DNA of 64,000 nucleotides from positions 48,735,976 to 48,799,975 of the forward strand of contig OZ029913.1 in assembly GCA_964023275.1 (NCBI GenBank), written 5' to 3'. The stretch's first letter is position 1, and each line of letters opens with the position of its first letter. Positions 1 through 11,800 of the stretch are shown here, piece by piece. Under the pieces are notes generated by a model. That model worked only from the letters and a program-made list of their open reading frames with translations. It made no database searches and was not told the DNA's origin. Source of the DNA: Norana najaformis (Eukaryota; Annelida; Clitellata; Crassiclitellata; Hormogastridae). The position numbers and the translations under genes were made by a program.

Positions 1-1820
1 ATGGAGAGAAAAGTTCCCACAACTGTGCAAATAAACTCCACACTAATATGGAGTGAAAAGTTCTATACAGCTATGCCAATACACTCCACTTTAGTGTGCA
101 AGTGTGAGAGCTGCACACAAATGTGGAATTAAGTGTGTATGAAAAAAATTCCACGCATCAATGAGAGTGTAGAAAAACCTGACTTGAAGCAGTGCAAGTA
201 GTAATAAGAATTTACTTAGTCAACTGAACCAGTTCTGTGTCTTCCTTATTAAACTGCCTTAGAGTCACAACTACAGAAGAACAAGTAAGAAATCGTCAAG
301 GCAATCAACCGAAACCAACAGGCAAACCTGCTTTTAAAATCTCTAACCATTTAATAAAATTACGCGTGTGTTGAGTGTTAACAGGGAACTGTTCTGAATC
401 TGTCCTGATTGCGGAAAAAACAGATGAACGCTCTTGAGTGAGAGTATACAATACATGTATCACACCACACTTACGCAAAGCCTAGATTGCGCGACCCTGA
501 ATGGGAAATGACGCACGAATGAAGCAGTTGATCTTAGAAATTTACTACCAATCTACCGGATTTAGTAGCACACTAAAGTTTGCAATGTGTATGGCCTCTT
601 CTTAATGATTGCAAACTTCTGTGCGCATTGACAGCGGAACTTACTAGAGGGCACCACTAGGACAAAAATTACTTTCAAATTTACAGAGGAAGAAATTGAA
701 TCAGTGCGGCAATAATCACCATGGCCCCAGTCATGCACTCACGCATTATATCAAACACACCCACAGAGTCACAGTAAGCGAAAATGCTTCCCATATCATA
801 CAAACGCTGCAGCTACAGTATTTAATGCTATAAAAATGCCGTGTATATAAACAGAGCTGAATGCTTAGAGTGCCACGGCCTGAAGGAATTTATTGAGCGT
901 TATTTCATTGCCGCTGCCGCGTATAAGTTTATTGCAGACGATAAGGCGAACGGGAAACTTCTGACTGCGTGTAGGCATCGAGACACGTAAGAGGCTTGTA
1001 GCTCTGCAGACTGTTGCTGGTGACGTGATGGCGGTTGTCTCGGAGTTCCTGGCGAAAATAGAAGAGATAGAGACGTCCTATAGATAAGGCTACGATGACG
1101 TCAGAGGCCGTTGTAAAAAAGTGCAACGAATCGGCACTGGCGCTTAGGTTCAACTGCACCGGTTAATTCGTCGCAGCGCAACGTTGCGCCATCAGAAACT
1201 GGTTAGGGTCTCGCGTTTCTAATTCCTAGTCACCAAGTCATGGGCGGGCTAAACGCCGAGTTGACGTAACACGATTTCTCTCATTAATATTCAGAACAAT
1301 GACGGAAACTTGTTCGGAGTTCAATCGAGGACCTCGTTTGTTTGGAACAAAGTTAATGAACATTGTAACCTTGCGGGAAATTTAGGTCGGTAGCTTTTAA
1401 AAAAATATGCCTGATGGGTCCTTTATTACAATACCAGCTTTTTCAAAATCACACGAATTAAGAATCATTGTAGTGAATTGCCTTAAGTGATAAAACCCCT
1501 AATTTTGAAAATATTTTAATAGTAATAGATACTCGTACATGTTAGAATATAAACCTATGAGAAAATAAAATATGGCAACACGCCTTGTATGATAGGGCCC
1601 ACTAATTTATATCTTTTTCTTCAAGCCCATGCAGTTGTTCTAGCAAAAGACATTTTGCTAGAAACATGGGGAAAGTTATCTGCAAAATCTGAGAATAGGG
1701 TTGGCATTTTAACTCGTGCTATCTGGGTCGAACACAAGAGCCGTTTGGACGATTTCGGTCAACAGCTGAGCAACTGCACTGATGTTTCGCAACTACCTTC
1801 TAAGAACAACTAGGGGTGGC
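1..1820. other. Unassigned lead-in sequence
   Basis: I see no recognisable gene or repeat here. The sequence is mostly AT-rich. About 870-1290 is richer in CpG and contains a perfect CRE palindrome (1096-1103) and a GC box (GGGCGGG, 1242-1248), so it may be a promoter or first-exon region of an unrecognised gene. The short open frames at 929-1159 (-) and 1589-1813 (+) match nothing I know. Confidence 0.4.
1096..1103. promoter_or_regulatory. CRE palindrome TGACGTCA
   Basis: Perfect 8-bp CREB/ATF site in a CpG-richer patch. A GC box follows about 140 bp downstream. Promoter function is inferred; no gene start was identified next to it. Confidence 0.35.
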
Positions 1821-1824
1821 ATAC

Positions 1825-3949
1825 TGTGGCGTTCTCTGTCGGGCTAACTGTCCACGGGGTGAGGGTAACTCCAGCCCAGTTCTACGCTCAGAGCCGCCCG
1901 CCTCACTGCCCCTTGTATTTCCGCTGTAAAATGGCCTTTTCGTATCATCTCTACTAATAGTGTCTGTTCTCTCCAAGGAAGGTTTAGGATGGGCCGCTTC
2001 CTTAAGGAGTCAACCCTGTAACACTCGGTCTCGGTATCCGACTCTGCCTCTTCCGCGGTCGCCGGATGGGCAACGCCTTGAGCATGGCCTTTACTCAGAA
2101 CAGGGTTCGTTCCTTTACCGGCAATAGTCGTTCCCTTTCTGCGTGCTTTCTTTACTACGGACTTTCTCGTAACCACCATTCTACATCTCGTAACTCCCGC
2201 TACCGCAAATATTCTGAGAAACTAGTCGTATTCTTGGTTCCTGGAACAGAGACACCTTACGACGAGGCCCTAGGCACATGGATATCGGGCGACGCATCTC
2301 CCCACTATCACCTGTCTCTCGCTCCATTTCCGTGTATAGGACTTCCTGAGTAAGCTTCCGTGCCAAGTCTGTATTGGCAATTATCGACCAACACAGTACG
2401 TAACTTCTGCTTCGGGAGATAGGATACTCCTGCGGAACACTCAAGAGGAGGTCTGCTATCTAATCTTCTGTAAAAGAACACACAGACCTTCGTACCTCTT
2501 ACGTACCGGGGCTTCTCTTGGTCTGCTTTTGTATCTGCGGTGTTTTCGCCTTATTTCTTCCTGCAGTTTTAATTTCAATAGGGAATAATGCGGCCCCGAG
2601 TTTCGCACAACCCCTCCTTATCTTCCAATTATCGTGACTTACTCAGACCGTCTTGCGACTTCGCAACAGGGTGGGCCACCAACGGAGCCAGTCAGAAATC
2701 AGACAGATTGGTTTGTTTCGGTTGCGACTTCCTCAGGAGCGCCAGGACCAGTTTTTTCTGTTACGGCACGGGTTTACTCTTGTGGCAAATTCTACCCCTT
2801 GGGTTCACACAGACCTGTCTGCGCGTCTTTCCCCGAGCTTCGCACAACCTCTACAGTATCTTCCAACTATCGTGACTTACTCAGACCGTCTCGCGACTTC
2901 CTAACATGGTGGGCCCGAGCCCTGCTGGACCAACTGAGCCAGTCAGAAATCAGAGACTGGTTCGTAACGGATGCGACGTTCTCAGGAGCGCATTGACCAG
3001 AATTTCTCCTACGAGGTCAATGGGGCAGCTTCCGTAGCATTCTCACTCGTTTTCCGCAGACCTGTTTTATCTGATACTAGCGGAACTACTGGGGTAGGCG
3101 TCCGGATGCCACCCCTTTACTTGACAGAGCTGTGCTTATTTCTTACGAACGGGGTCTTTCCCAGGTTTCTGTCCAACCTCAACGTCCAACCGTCGTGACT
3201 CAGACAGCCTCGCAATCTACGGCAGAGTGAGCCCTCGCCCTGCCGGATCTGCGCCGTCAGCCCGAATCCAGACAGTGATTGTCTCGGTTGTTTTTCCGGG
3301 AGCGCACACATCGGTCTTTTTCCCGGACTCTCTCGTCCGTATATTTGTAACCTAACCAGGACCATATCGAACACGGACTTCTCCGGACGTCACCTTCGTC
3401 TCTGTATTTCGTATACACTATGAATTCGCTCACTGAATGATATCAAAAACACTCCAAGTCGTATATGTGAATGAACGCATCCATCCTTCACCTTCACTCT
3501 GTCTTCAGAAAGCCCGCAACCATCCTTCTTCACTGTCGTATGTGAAGGCACGCAACCATCCTTCACGACTAAAGCAACGCAGCACACGACACCTCTTATT
3601 CAACCCTCTGCCCTGTCTGTCTTATATAGTGGCCAGCTTAATCATACGTATATAAAGGTGTCTAACTGTTACCGATTACTTGCCATAAAACAAACATTTA
3701 AGGACGCATATATTTAAACAATTTTGTGCCTTATTTTACTAAATATTAAACTAAGAAGTTTGTTCGACCTAATTATTAAGCTATTATTAGATTAATCTTA
3801 AATCCAATAAAACTCCATTTCTAAAAATTCTATGCAGGTAAAGAGGCCGAACCGTGCACACAAGCGCAGCACTTAATGGCTACCTAAAGAGGGTCATAGC
3901 TACTGCTGCCTCTTACCCAACAGGCTTGCCTTGTGGCCAATCCGCCACA
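1825..3949 (+). mobile_element. Long LTR-like element (solo LTR fossil)
   Basis: A 2125-bp block bounded by the inverted ends TGTGGCG and CGCCACA and flanked by a 4-bp direct repeat ATAC (1821-1824 and 3950-3953), as expected for Ty3/gypsy or related integration. In plus orientation it has a TATA-like TATATAAAGG (3649-3658) and AATAAA (3806-3811), in the order U3, TATA, R, polyadenylation signal, U5. The inside is CpG-rich and carries large imperfect tandem repeats (2597-3345) and a shorter repeat around CGCAACCATCCTTC (about 3475-3570). Open frames on both strands match no known protein. I read it as a solo LTR of an unidentified element; the length is at the high end for LTRs, so a short LTR-derived composite remains possible. 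Confidence 0.55.
2597..3345. repeat. Imperfect tandem repeat, three units of about 185-325 bp
   Basis: Three diverged units begin near 2597, 2836 and 3160. Each contains related copies of a stretch around TCGTGACTTACTCAGACCGT followed by GCGACTTC or its decayed form. Unit lengths differ, so internal indels have accumulated. The repeats lie in the presumed U3 of the surrounding LTR-like block, upstream of its TATA-like motif. Confidence 0.55.
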
Positions 3950-3987
3950 ATACTACGTTTGAATCGTGCAGGCACAATGATATGTGT

Positions 3988-4902
3988 TCAGCCTCTGACC
4001 ACATCACGTCGTGCTGAGAACAGGAGCTGACGAAATCGTACTCTATAATATGGAAAGAATATGCTAAGGCAGTTCAACTGCAGAATAAAGCTAAGAAGAT
4101 GAAAGTTACCCATAACGTTATTCAAAACGTCAAGAACAATATTGACGGTCATCCGCTGGTAAGCCTCCATTCTTAAGGCCAGCCGGTATGCTTCGTCCAG
4201 CGTCTTGGGCTCTCTTTCACGCACCTTCAACGACAGTTCGCGATCCTTAATGGCTTCCAGGAATGCGTCTCTTGCGATGATTTCTGTTGTCTCATTCGAA
4301 GGCACTGGGTAGGCCAAAACGACCAATCTCCGTATGTCGTGGAGCAAATCACTGAGGGTCTCGCTGGTTCGCTGTCTACGGTAGTACAACTGCGCCCTGA
4401 AGGTCTCGGCCTGTCCTTCAGCGCCATACCGTTGACGCAGTCTCTCGGTCAGCTCTCCATAAGTGACGTCTCGTCGCGCTCCAAAGTCCCATAGTAGCTG
4501 AGTGGCGGCTTTGTCCAATGCACAACGCAGGAAATCCACTTTGTCGGAATCCGTCCATCGGTTGTGGTTTGCGCAGACTTCGAACTGAGCCAAGAAAGAC
4601 TCCAAAGATCCGGTGCCATCGAATTTTCCGGGCTTCATCGGCGTTTTACGATACCCGAACATGGCCGTCATGTCGTCCAACCGTCGCGGAGTTACGTCGG
4701 TCTTTTCCCTTGTTGCGCTGGTCTCTGTAGCTGTCTGTCTCGGGCTGTCAAAATCGATACTCTCCAAGAAACGGCTCTGGTTTCGTACTTGGCCTGCGGA
4801 CGTCTCTCGTTTGGCCTCCGGCGTCGAGCTACTCGACGGACCAGTCGACGAGTCTAGCACGTCCAACAGTGTGTAGACAATCATGTTGTCGTCTCTATCC
4901 AT
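3988..4902 (-). mobile_element. Ty3/gypsy-type gag remnant
   Basis: The minus-strand frame starting at 4902 resembles the retrotransposon gag domain. A Ser/Thr-rich N-terminus is followed by PMKPGKFDGTGSLESFLAQF, then RWTDSDKVDFLRCAL, then the ELTERLRQRYG stretch and a conserved block ending near LRMEAYQRM (about 4155). This layout is typical of the capsid region of animal gypsy elements. The part below about 4150 no longer resembles gag, and no protease, reverse transcriptase or integrase is visible. Together with the leader (4903-5080) and LTR (5081-5549) this is the 5' end of a truncated fossil copy. Confidence 0.75.
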
Positions 4903-5080
4903 CTTGATCTGTCGCTTCTTCTTCTTCTACTGGTTCCTTCTTGTACGTAGACCCCACTTGACTGGTACCACTGTGACGACCCGGGTGCTACTACTTCTAT
5001 AAGGCTAGTGCGGGGTTCGACTCTGGTGGTCTACCTAGAGCTTTTCTCCAAGAAGACGAAGAAGAAGTCGACACCAGCGT

Positions 5081-5549
5081 TGTAACTCTTTCTAACTTTT
5101 ATTCCAACCAAACACTTAGCTATAATGTCGACCCCGTAGGTTACGACGAAAGTAACTATGAAGATAATCCAAAGTGAACAAGAACTTGACGACTAAGAAG
5201 CACCGAAAACGACAGACAACCGCTCCCACGACAGACCGACCTCTCTGACTGAACGCCTGTCCTTATATCCGTTCCCGCCGAGGAACCGTTGCTATGGAGA
5301 CGGTTCTCGGCTCCCGTTGCTATGGAGACGGTTCTCGGCTCCCGTTGCTATGGAGACGGTTCTCGGCTCCCGTTGCTATGGAGACGGTTCTCGGCTCCCG
5401 TTGCTATGAAGACGGTTCCCGGCTCCCGTTGCTATGGAGACGGTTCCCGACTGTTCCGTTGCCATGGAGGCGGTTCCCGACTGTTCCGTTGCCATGGAGA
5501 CGGTTCTCGGCTGTTCCGTTGCCATGGAGGCGGTTCTCGACTCGCCACA
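5081..5549 (-). mobile_element. 5' LTR of the gypsy-type fossil
   Basis: Read on the minus strand, the block starts TGTGGCGAG at 5549 and ends in TTACA at 5081. It contains an upstream tandem array (5288-5546), a TATA-like GGATATAAGG (5261-5270) and an AATAAA signal (5098-5103). A few bases after the end comes TGGTGTCGAC (5067-5076), which has the TGG start expected of a tRNA primer-binding site, and then the leader to gag. The second LTR was not found in this window, so the boundaries rest on these signals and not on paired LTRs. Confidence 0.6.
5288..5546. repeat. Nine-unit minisatellite of X-box-like sites
   Basis: Nine tandem units begin GTTGCTATGGAGAC or GTTGCCATGGAGAC. Units 1-5 are 28 bp, units 6-8 are 30 bp (the spacer changes from GGCTCCC to GACTGTTCC or similar) and the last is 29 bp. 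Seven of nine match the RFX X-box consensus RYYNYYATRRNRAC; units 7 and 9 deviate at the second-last base. The array forms the U3 of the minus-strand LTR and sits just upstream of its TATA-like box, where an enhancer would be expected. Confidence 0.85.
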
Positions 5550-5589
5550 TAACCAAATACACCACAAATGCGCTTGGCCTAATCAGATG

Positions 5590-6045
5590 ACGTGAACAGG
5601 TAAGTCTTCAGCCTCTCCTGAAAACCTTGATGGAAAGTTCTGAAGCACAGAGTTCAGCAGGTAGTGCATTCCATACCCTTGGGCCAGACGTGCCAAAAGT
5701 TCTTATGCGTGTGGCAGTGGCCCTTCCGCACCACACCAGGTTGTGACTCACACCAGAGTGTAACCTGGACTAACCCTGGAACTGAAGAGGCCAGTACACA
5801 GTTCCTAGACAGGCTCAGTGGCGCCATCCCATGCAAACACTTGTAAACAAGTGTCACAATCTTGAAGACAATCCTGCGGACTGGCAGCCAATGCAGCTCC
5901 CGCAGCATAGGGGTAATGTGGTTGAATTTCCACGCACCCACAACAAACCTGGCAGCAGCGTTCTGCATGCTCTGCAGCCTCCTGATCAGTCCCAAGCTCA
6001 CTACGTACAGCAGGCTGTCGCAGTAGTCAGTGAATGTAGAAGATG
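5590..6045 (-). mobile_element. L2/CR1-type LINE, 3' end of ORF2
   Basis: Minus-strand C-terminal region of a non-LTR reverse transcriptase: RRLQSMQNAAARFVVGA, HITPMLRELHWLPVRR and FKIVTLVYKCLHG, followed by the usual final segment in another frame (a GFQERLKTYLF-like tail near 5600). Only the last ~150 codons remain, which is the normal 5'-truncated state. It abuts the gypsy LTR. Confidence 0.8.
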
Positions 6046-7559
6046 ATGTTGGCTTCTCTTGACGTTGGCTTATACTTTACTTTAAGGTCAAGGCACTTGC
6101 AATGGCATCAGCTATTAGGTTGCACTGCCTTGACAGGCTGAGGCTTCATACTGAATAGCTGTATCAAAATCAGAAAGTGAGACTAAAAAACGTCAACAGT
6201 GAAACAGAATGGATTTTGCAGTCACTTTCTAACATCATCTTCAGGGACATGTAGTAGTCTGCATCTTGGGTGCAGCCATCCAAGCTAAGACAGTAGCATC
6301 AGACTGCAAGTTCCCTAACGAGGTAAAACTGAATCACAAACAACCCGCTTCTCACAAAGTTCTGTCTTCCATACAGTTACAATGTACTGTGATTACGCGG
6401 ATTATCAGATCTGCCCTTATCAGAAGCATATCCACTGTTAAATCCTAAGCAGACTTCTTTCCCATTTTGCCTCAGGGAAATCCATACTTATTAAATGAAA
6501 TATCGATAATCCTTGCCTTGGACTTAACCCAAAATTGTTTGGAGGCTGCTCAAAGATGTAATGCTTAACTAGCTGTTTCATTAAAATCTACTTCAATGCT
6601 ATACAGTTGTAAAATATAACTAACATATTCTAAATAAGTAAAATAAAATTACAGATAATCAGTTCTTATGAATAATAACTGCAAATTACTCTTGCAGTGA
6701 TAAAACTACGTAAACAGAATATGTTGTTTAGTCTAGCAAGGTCAAGTGAAGACTAAGTAATCCAGCTATGCTGTGTTCAATAGGCAACTGCAGCCAAAAA
6801 GTGGACCACAGCGGGATGGCTAGCATGGCTCCCCATCCATCCAGACCTGCTCCATCACCATCTGCATGCCATCTGCGCTTTGTGAATGCCTTATGGGCAC
6901 TGGCACAATAACATGAGCTCATTGGGCTTCTTCTCATGAGATCTTCCTCTTCGAACAAATTCCATTAAATGTACATACTAGTTCAACTGATTCAGCTCAA
7001 CACACTTTCCCTGTTTACTTTAGTCTCTATAAATGTTTTGTTACATTAAATTACTAACCCCCAATCTTCAACTCCTGGCACCACCATCACCAACACATCT
7101 TCATCCACTGCTTGGACATACAATTCACATCATTCCATCACTGTATCAGTTTTTATCCAGACAAATTACTAAGTTCATAAATCTCCGAAATAATATGAAA
7201 ATATTAAAACACAAAATCTTGAAGCATGCACATTTTGAGCAATGCACAGTTACACACAGCTAGCTGGTAAGGTAGGCACATTAGGAAGCATATTTGACAG
7301 CTATCAACTTAACGAACTGTAACACAAATACACTAACTTAGACAAACACATTTTGGGCAAAACTTTTCCCAGATCTTAGAGCACCACCTGTCATTCTAGT
7401 CATTGCTTCTAAGATAGCGCTGGCAAGGTGGCATATAAACTTCAGGTTACATTATGTTCTGTAAGTTGCAGCCTTGTAGAAATGCATTAGACATCAGCAC
7501 CTGTGAAAGTTATTTAAAAAGGCAATATTAAATATCTCTGCACATACATACATCAACCA
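6046..7559. other. No gene or repeat recognised
   Basis: AT-rich non-coding sequence. A 12-bp inverted pair (GAAGATGATGTT at 6039-6050 and AACATCATCTTC at 6231-6242) is the only structure noticed; it may mark a small decayed element, but nothing else supports this. Confidence 0.4.
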
Positions 7560-7639
7560 GTGGTAGCCACTGCAGAAAACCAAAATTCAAGCAGTAATCT
7601 AGGTTTGCCAAAGAGCAATGTCATTTCTGCTAAATGGAT

Positions 7640-7762
7640 ATATGAAGCCCATATGACAATATTCCCATATGGGCTGCATATGTCCTGCTATATGGAACCA
7701 ATATGTAGGGCTTGTAGGGCATATAAAGCACATATGGAAATATTGTCATATGGGCTTCATAT
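7640..7762. repeat. Imperfect palindrome rich in CATATG
   Basis: 32-bp arms (7640-7671 and 7731-7762) match at 31 of 32 positions, and the 59-bp loop is itself full of CATATG-like steps. A transcript from either strand would fold into one long hairpin. It could be a tiny foldback element or a hairpin RNA locus; the sequence does not distinguish these. Confidence 0.7.
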
Positions 7763-8655
7763 GTCCAACATGTGACACTGCTGTTTGGTTTCAATCAGGT
7801 TAGTTCTGAACTAGTGTTGTGATGCTTGCAACCAGAGCAGTTAAGCCTACATGAAAGTGCAGACTGAGTCAAAAAACAGACAGGACTTAACAATTGAGAA
7901 CTATCCATCTTCACAGAATTGACAGAGAGACAGACAATCTATTGATCAGGTACAGTACAGCTGGCATAAAGCAGTCAGCCCAAGGCTGGCAAAGAAGCAT
8001 AAACATAAAAGGATTGGAGTAGTAACTTTACACTCTGATGTTTCTGTGATATATGTGGCCAAAATTATGAACTCAAACTGTAAAAGTTTAGCTGCCAAGG
8101 TTGTTGAAAGAACAGATAGGAGACACAAGGTGGGAGACTCATGGAAGATTTGAAAGTACCATTCAATTACATCAAGAAATCTACTCCTGCAAGTCTCTAT
8201 GATGCAATTGTTTTACAACACACAGGTTCAAAATCACATAAAAGTTGTGAACATTGGCATGTCATCAATTTCATATGCTGGTATAGCTGATGCAAACGTG
8301 TTAAACATTATAACGACTATCACTGCGCTGTTATTCAATAGGTGGCAGTAGCAGTAAAGGACTTTTTTAGTTTGTTCGTTAGAGGGCAGAGGTGAACACT
8401 CTTAGTTACATATAGTCTGTGTTTGGTTGATTAAGTTGGCAAGACAGTCCGAAATGTTTAATTCTGATTATTACAAATAACTGAACTTTGCTTGTACATT
8501 CAAAGATTAAATTCATCAAAATGAGCATCAAATGATGCTAGCATGGAGTGAGATTTACTGTAGTTCATCTCAGTAGCATGAAAAACAACAAAAGCTGAGA
8601 TCTTATCTCAACCTGTTTACAAAAACTTTTGAATGATTCTAAAACTTGAGTGATT

Positions 8656-8838
8656 CTAAAACTTTTCTAAACCTCTGTTGTTTTCATCACTGTGGAACAC
8701 CATATTATCATATCCAGGACCACTGCCCAATGAGTTGGAGTCTTGTGTGCTGGCAATTTCATCACTGACATGCATCTGATCTTGTGATATTCCTTTGGCT
8801 TCTTTTTCTTTTGCCTCTCTTTCTTTTTCTTCTCTTTC
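8656..8838 (-). CDS. FAM177-like gene, last coding exon
   Basis: The acceptor is ...TTTCTAAG before GAAAGAGAAG at 8838 and the stop TAG is at 8656-8658: 60 codons, phase 0, matching the upstream exon that ends on a complete CAG codon. The product begins EREEKEREAKEKEAK (helical, charged, as in FAM177 C-termini) and ends RGLEKF. The assignment follows from phase, order and the charged composition; the distal tail is not conserved in the family. Confidence 0.7.
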   Translation of the reverse strand, partial: EREEKEREAKEKEAKGISQDQMHVSDEIASTQDSNSLGSGPGYDNMVFHSDENNRGLEKF

Positions 8839-11800
8839 CTTAGAAACATAAAAATCAGAAACATAATATATTCAAATAAACTTCACAAGGCCAAAACAAG
8901 CTTTATAAAACCAAAAGTACATAAATATAACTTGAACCCCACAGCAGTGATTGTAGTGAATTATAGTGACCTATAGATATTGAAACAACACCATATTCTG
9001 TTACAAGTGTTTAAAAAAACCTTCAGTAATCATAAAAGCACTTTTTTAACTGAAATAAAAAAGGTTCATAAGCAGGCTAATATATATAAAAATGCAAGCA
9101 TATGCCAATAAATGACATATATTTGTTAATTTCAAAGAGCTGGAACAAATATATGCCATTGTTAACTCCATGAACAAAAAAAAGAGATTCAAGTACAAGG
9201 AAAGCTACAGCATTTGTGTTCAGTTTAACTTTTTAACAATCGCAAAATTTTTGGCAAAAACGGCCGAAAAATAAAAATTTTTTAACTTATGATATCTATC
9301 AGTTTTTGACACATAAACATAAGGTCTTTAGCATTTTATCTCCTCTTGCAATCCATCTAAATTTGGAAAAGGGAAGTCTTAAGCTGAGAATAAAATGACA
9401 CAAGTGATTTAGCAGGTGAACAGGCACAGGAAGAGAGTTCCAAAATTTAGGTCCAGCAACTGAAAATGCTCGTTCACCAAGAACAGTCCTAGTCTTAGGT
9501 ATGACCAGAGAAAGACAATCAGAAGACATGGTTGAATTGTGATAAATCTGGGGAATGAGGACTGATTTTGAGTAATTTGATTGACCAACGTTTTATAAAC
9601 TATAAGCCCTAATTTTAAATAGATCCTCTGCTGAACAGGAAGCCAGTGCAAAGATTTAAGCACAGGAGTTATATGCTCATATTTTGACATACTAGTTATG
9701 GCTCTTACAAATATCTTCTACATAGCTGGTGAGAGACAGTAGAATAAACAATAACGCCCAAGTTTTGAACACCATCAGCGAGTTTGACAAGTGAGTCACC
9801 CAGTTTCAAGCATTTAAGCCATTTAAAGGTCTTAAGTTGGTGTTGAGTGCCCAGTAGTAATAATTCAGTTTCAATGTGCATGATCCACATACACCAAACT
9901 TCGTGTCTATGTCCAATCGTCGCTTTCTAAAATTCCTGTTTGTGATTCTTCGTAGTAGCTTCTTTCACATATAATGTGTCTCTGCCAGTGTTATTCTCCA
10001 AAGAATCATTATATTAAGTTCTTGCATACCATATAAATTACTATAATAAAATTGCTGATATGCTGTGGAGAGGAAAAAGATCATTCACAATTTGGACAAT
10101 GCTGCTATACTTAATAAAGATATGAAAACATCTTAGTTTACATAACCTCTTCTTAGCTTTTTAAATTAGTATTTACCATGCCTCATTTTGTTTCCTATTA
10201 CACATCAACAGTTTTCACAGAATTTGTAAAAACCGCTCCTAAAAATATTTGCCCAATGATAATTAAATTTATTTAGCAGCAAAGTTCAGATACCTGTAAC
10301 TGACGATGTTGGATTTCATCCAAAATGTACTGATACTTCGGAGAAGTAACTCCAAAGAACCAAGCCAGCTTCTCTCCGCAGTAGTCGGCAGCTCAAATAA
10401 AATATTCATATAACCACAGTAAAATATGCAACTGTAAATTACCATATTATAGGTCATCATAGCACAGTAGAGTATTGTGCCCCTGTATGGTGTTGCTCGA
10501 CCTTTACTGTCATGGGTCACTAATGCTGAATGCCAATTTGTATTTTGCAGCAAAATGTCAATGCATTAAAAATAATTTTAGAACAGATTTCGGCACCTAC
10601 CGTAATATCTCGGCTATAGTGCGCATTCATGCATAATGCACACCCCGAGTTGGAAAATTTCTCCTAAAAATCTTAGTATCTATGTATAATGTGCATGGCG
10701 TATCTACAAGTCCCAGACTAAGTTCGGCTTAGTACCTATGTATAATGCGCCAAAAAAATCTGAGTTCTGCTTACACCCGACTAGCATATTTGTCTTAGCA
10801 CGCTATGCCTGGACTAACCCTAGTCTGCCCTGCAAGCAGATGCAGGTGAACTAGTCCGAGCTTATTGAAAAAAAACAATGGCGGCTGTCATAATTTGTTG
10901 CATTCGATGACGTTTTCAGCATCAAATAGTGTTTAGGAACCATCAAAATCCACTCGAATGTTCTTGATGATAAAATTTATTATGATTTTCGTTTTCGCCG
11001 TCACAAGTTGCTAATAATATGTGACTAAATGGCTGCCAACGTCGAATTTTGTACAAAGTTCATTACAGAAAACTTAGTATAATAACTGACTTAACACCAG
11101 CCTCCCAGGAATCTAAATGTGCCTAATTCATTAATGCATAAATGAGGCCAATGACCAAACAGATGGCCACTCAATCAACACTGGAAAGATTGTCAGTCCT
11201 TTGAGCTCAAACAAAATGGACAACTACTTCATCTGAGATAGCCCTTTGCCCTTCAGGACAGAAAACGATGTACTACCCACAGTCCCTACCTAGCACAAAG
11301 AAGGATTAAACTATATCCTAATAGTGTTTGGCTTCCTCACCCTTGTTTGCTGCTCGGCTGGAGTGGAGGAGTTCCTACACCTCAGATGCTTGTGCACAGT
11401 CTAATATTCTGCCCTCTACTGGCTGGTCCTGCCCTGCAGTTCCTTGACCTCCCTCAAGTTGACAGCCAATTGCATGCCTCAACTTAACTGATTGGACAGC
11501 TAGTTCCTCAGCCAGTGCTCATAGCTATGCTCTGGTCCAACTACCCTCCTTAGGCTGCCCTGCTGCCCTCCAGCTGATCCTTATTATTAACTCTGCCACT
11601 GCTTACTCAAGCAGTGCCAGTCCCAAGCCCGGATAAAGGAAGAGGGCAACGCTAATCATCTTTGTTATGACGTCGTTAAACAGCAACTACAACAATGACT
11701 CTTACCATGTGTAAACCTACATATTTGCATTTTAATTAAACCACTTCACTGGGGGGGGGGTCATCATTTGCATTCTCAATAGCCCTGGCTGGAATTACAA

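Noticed and set aside
1844-2444. Two adjacent minus-strand frames in the CpG-rich block
   Set aside because: No recognisable motif, and they lie inside the presumed LTR; treated as non-coding.
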